The translations under genes and the position numbers were made by a program. From an uncultured Clostridia bacterium (GTDB lineage: Bacteria > Bacillota > Clostridia > Christensenellales > UBA1242): a stretch of DNA of 6,290 nt. Below, piece after piece: positions 5,863 to 6,290 of this stretch. The stretch's first letter is position 1. Each line of letters starts with the position of its first letter. The notes below the pieces were generated by a model that saw nothing but the letters and a program-made list of their open reading frames with translations, was not told where the DNA came from and made no database searches. Location of the stretch: positions 1 through 6,290 of the forward strand of contig CALWKL010000107.1 in assembly GCA_944381255.1 (NCBI GenBank), read 5' to 3'.

Positions 5863-6290
5863 TTAATATAAAATTTGATTTTTATCAATTTCTTTCATTA
5901 AAGATTTCATTAAATCGTGCATTTCAGTAATTTCTTTTAAGTATTTATCTAACTCTTTTATTGTAGATTCTTCATAATTAATCTTGCTATGACCGATATA
6001 TTTTTTTGCAAGGTTTGACAATCTTTTTGTTTCCTTAGTTGCTTTTAACTTCTTTGCACTTTCTCTTATACCACTAGCAGTAACCTCTCCAAGGATACTT
6101 TTAATCGTATCAATTTTAGCTTGTCTGTCTTTTTTGTATTCTTCAACTTCTTTTTTATGTTTAGTTGTCAAATAATCTGGGTTTATTAAAATAAGTGTCT
6201 GAATATCTTTTATCAATTTAGGATTTGCTTTGTAAATCAAACTATATGATGAACTATCGGCATAATTTAGGAAACATTTAAGTGCTTCAT
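5863..6290 (-). CDS. C-terminal part of a lysine-rich helical protein of unknown function (5' end cut by the window)
   Basis: Read on the minus strand, the frame stays open through the right edge, adding EALKCFLNYADSSSYS before the TTG codon at 6240-6238. No Shine-Dalgarno sequence precedes that TTG, so it is very unlikely to be the start and at least 141 codons are visible; the stop is TAA at 5865-5863. The sequence is rich in Lys, Glu, Ile and Leu, with long charged amphipathic stretches (KKEVEEYKKDRQAKIDTIKS, later KELDKYLKEITEMHDLMKSL) that suggest coiled coils or helical bundles. No membrane segment, catalytic motif or named domain is recognised. It converges on the ATPase gene. Its AT-rich base composition and heavy use of Lys resemble accessory-type genes, but that is weak evidence. 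A small hairpin in its last codons (5875-5888) with a T-rich minus-strand tail might help terminate it. Confidence 0.65.
   Translation of the reverse strand, partial: EALKCFLNYADSSSYSLIYKANPKLIKDIQTLILINPDYLTTKHKKEVEEYKKDRQAKIDTIKSILGEVTASGIRESAKKLKATKETKRLSNLAKKYIGHSKINYEESTIKELDKYLKEITEMHDLMKSLMKEIDKNQILY

Noticed and set aside
5863..5890. Intrinsic terminator of the minus-strand gene formed by TTGAT/ATCAA at 5875-5888
   Set aside because: The uninterrupted stem is only 5 bp and overlaps coding sequence; the T-rich tail is suggestive but the structure is too weak to call.
1..6290. Use of a genetic code in which TGA encodes tryptophan (Mollicutes-like)
   Set aside because: No gene here ends in TGA, but tryptophans in the conserved motifs are TGG and no reading frame needs a TGA to be read through. 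Five genes are too few to conclude anything.
1..6290. CRISPR array, insertion sequence or tRNA
   Set aside because: I found no spaced direct repeats, no transposase motif and no cloverleaf-like sequence on either strand.

Overview
The window reads as a piece of chromosome from a low-GC Gram-positive-type bacterium, most likely an uncultured anaerobic Bacillota lineage (Clostridia- or Mollicutes-like). The evidence is AT-rich DNA, AAGGAG-type ribosome binding sites 6-7 nt before starts, GTG as well as ATG starts, intrinsic hairpin terminators, and a calcium-type P-ATPase of the kind common in that phylum. No marker gene fixes the taxon, so this is inference from style. All visible stop codons are TAA or TAG; none of the five genes ends in TGA.

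Left part (1-2651, + strand): three collinear genes that I cannot name. The first enters from outside the window as the C-terminal end of an unknown protein. The second, 18 nt later, is a small acidic hypothetical protein. A perfect 8-bp hairpin with a short T-run follows its stop codon, and 19 nt beyond it starts a 634-residue protein combining irregular leucine-rich repeats with a transglutaminase-like Cys-His-Asp domain. None of the visible N-termini has a signal peptide. All three proteins end in a polar Gln/Asn/Gly-rich tail that carries a Q-x-Q-G tetrapeptide, so they may form one functional group.

Middle (2753-5401, + strand): a complete 882-residue P-type ATPase of the SERCA-like type IIA family, with all catalytic motifs and a calcium-type ligand set. 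It has its own strong ribosome binding site and a 101-nt upstream gap, so it is probably a separate transcription unit that exports Ca2+ from the cytoplasm. Nothing ties it functionally to the genes on its left.

Right part (5402-6290): about 460 nt of non-coding DNA at roughly 15% GC, holding a 41-nt nested all-A/T stem, a pair of mutually exclusive small hairpins, a clear 11-bp intrinsic terminator at 5692-5720, and a perfect TTGACA box. A lysine-rich helical protein on the minus strand then runs off the right edge, convergent with the ATPase. The most interesting points are the transglutaminase/LRR protein with its Q-rich-tailed neighbours, and the structured AT-rich intergenic region that may encode a small RNA or a long regulated 3' UTR.
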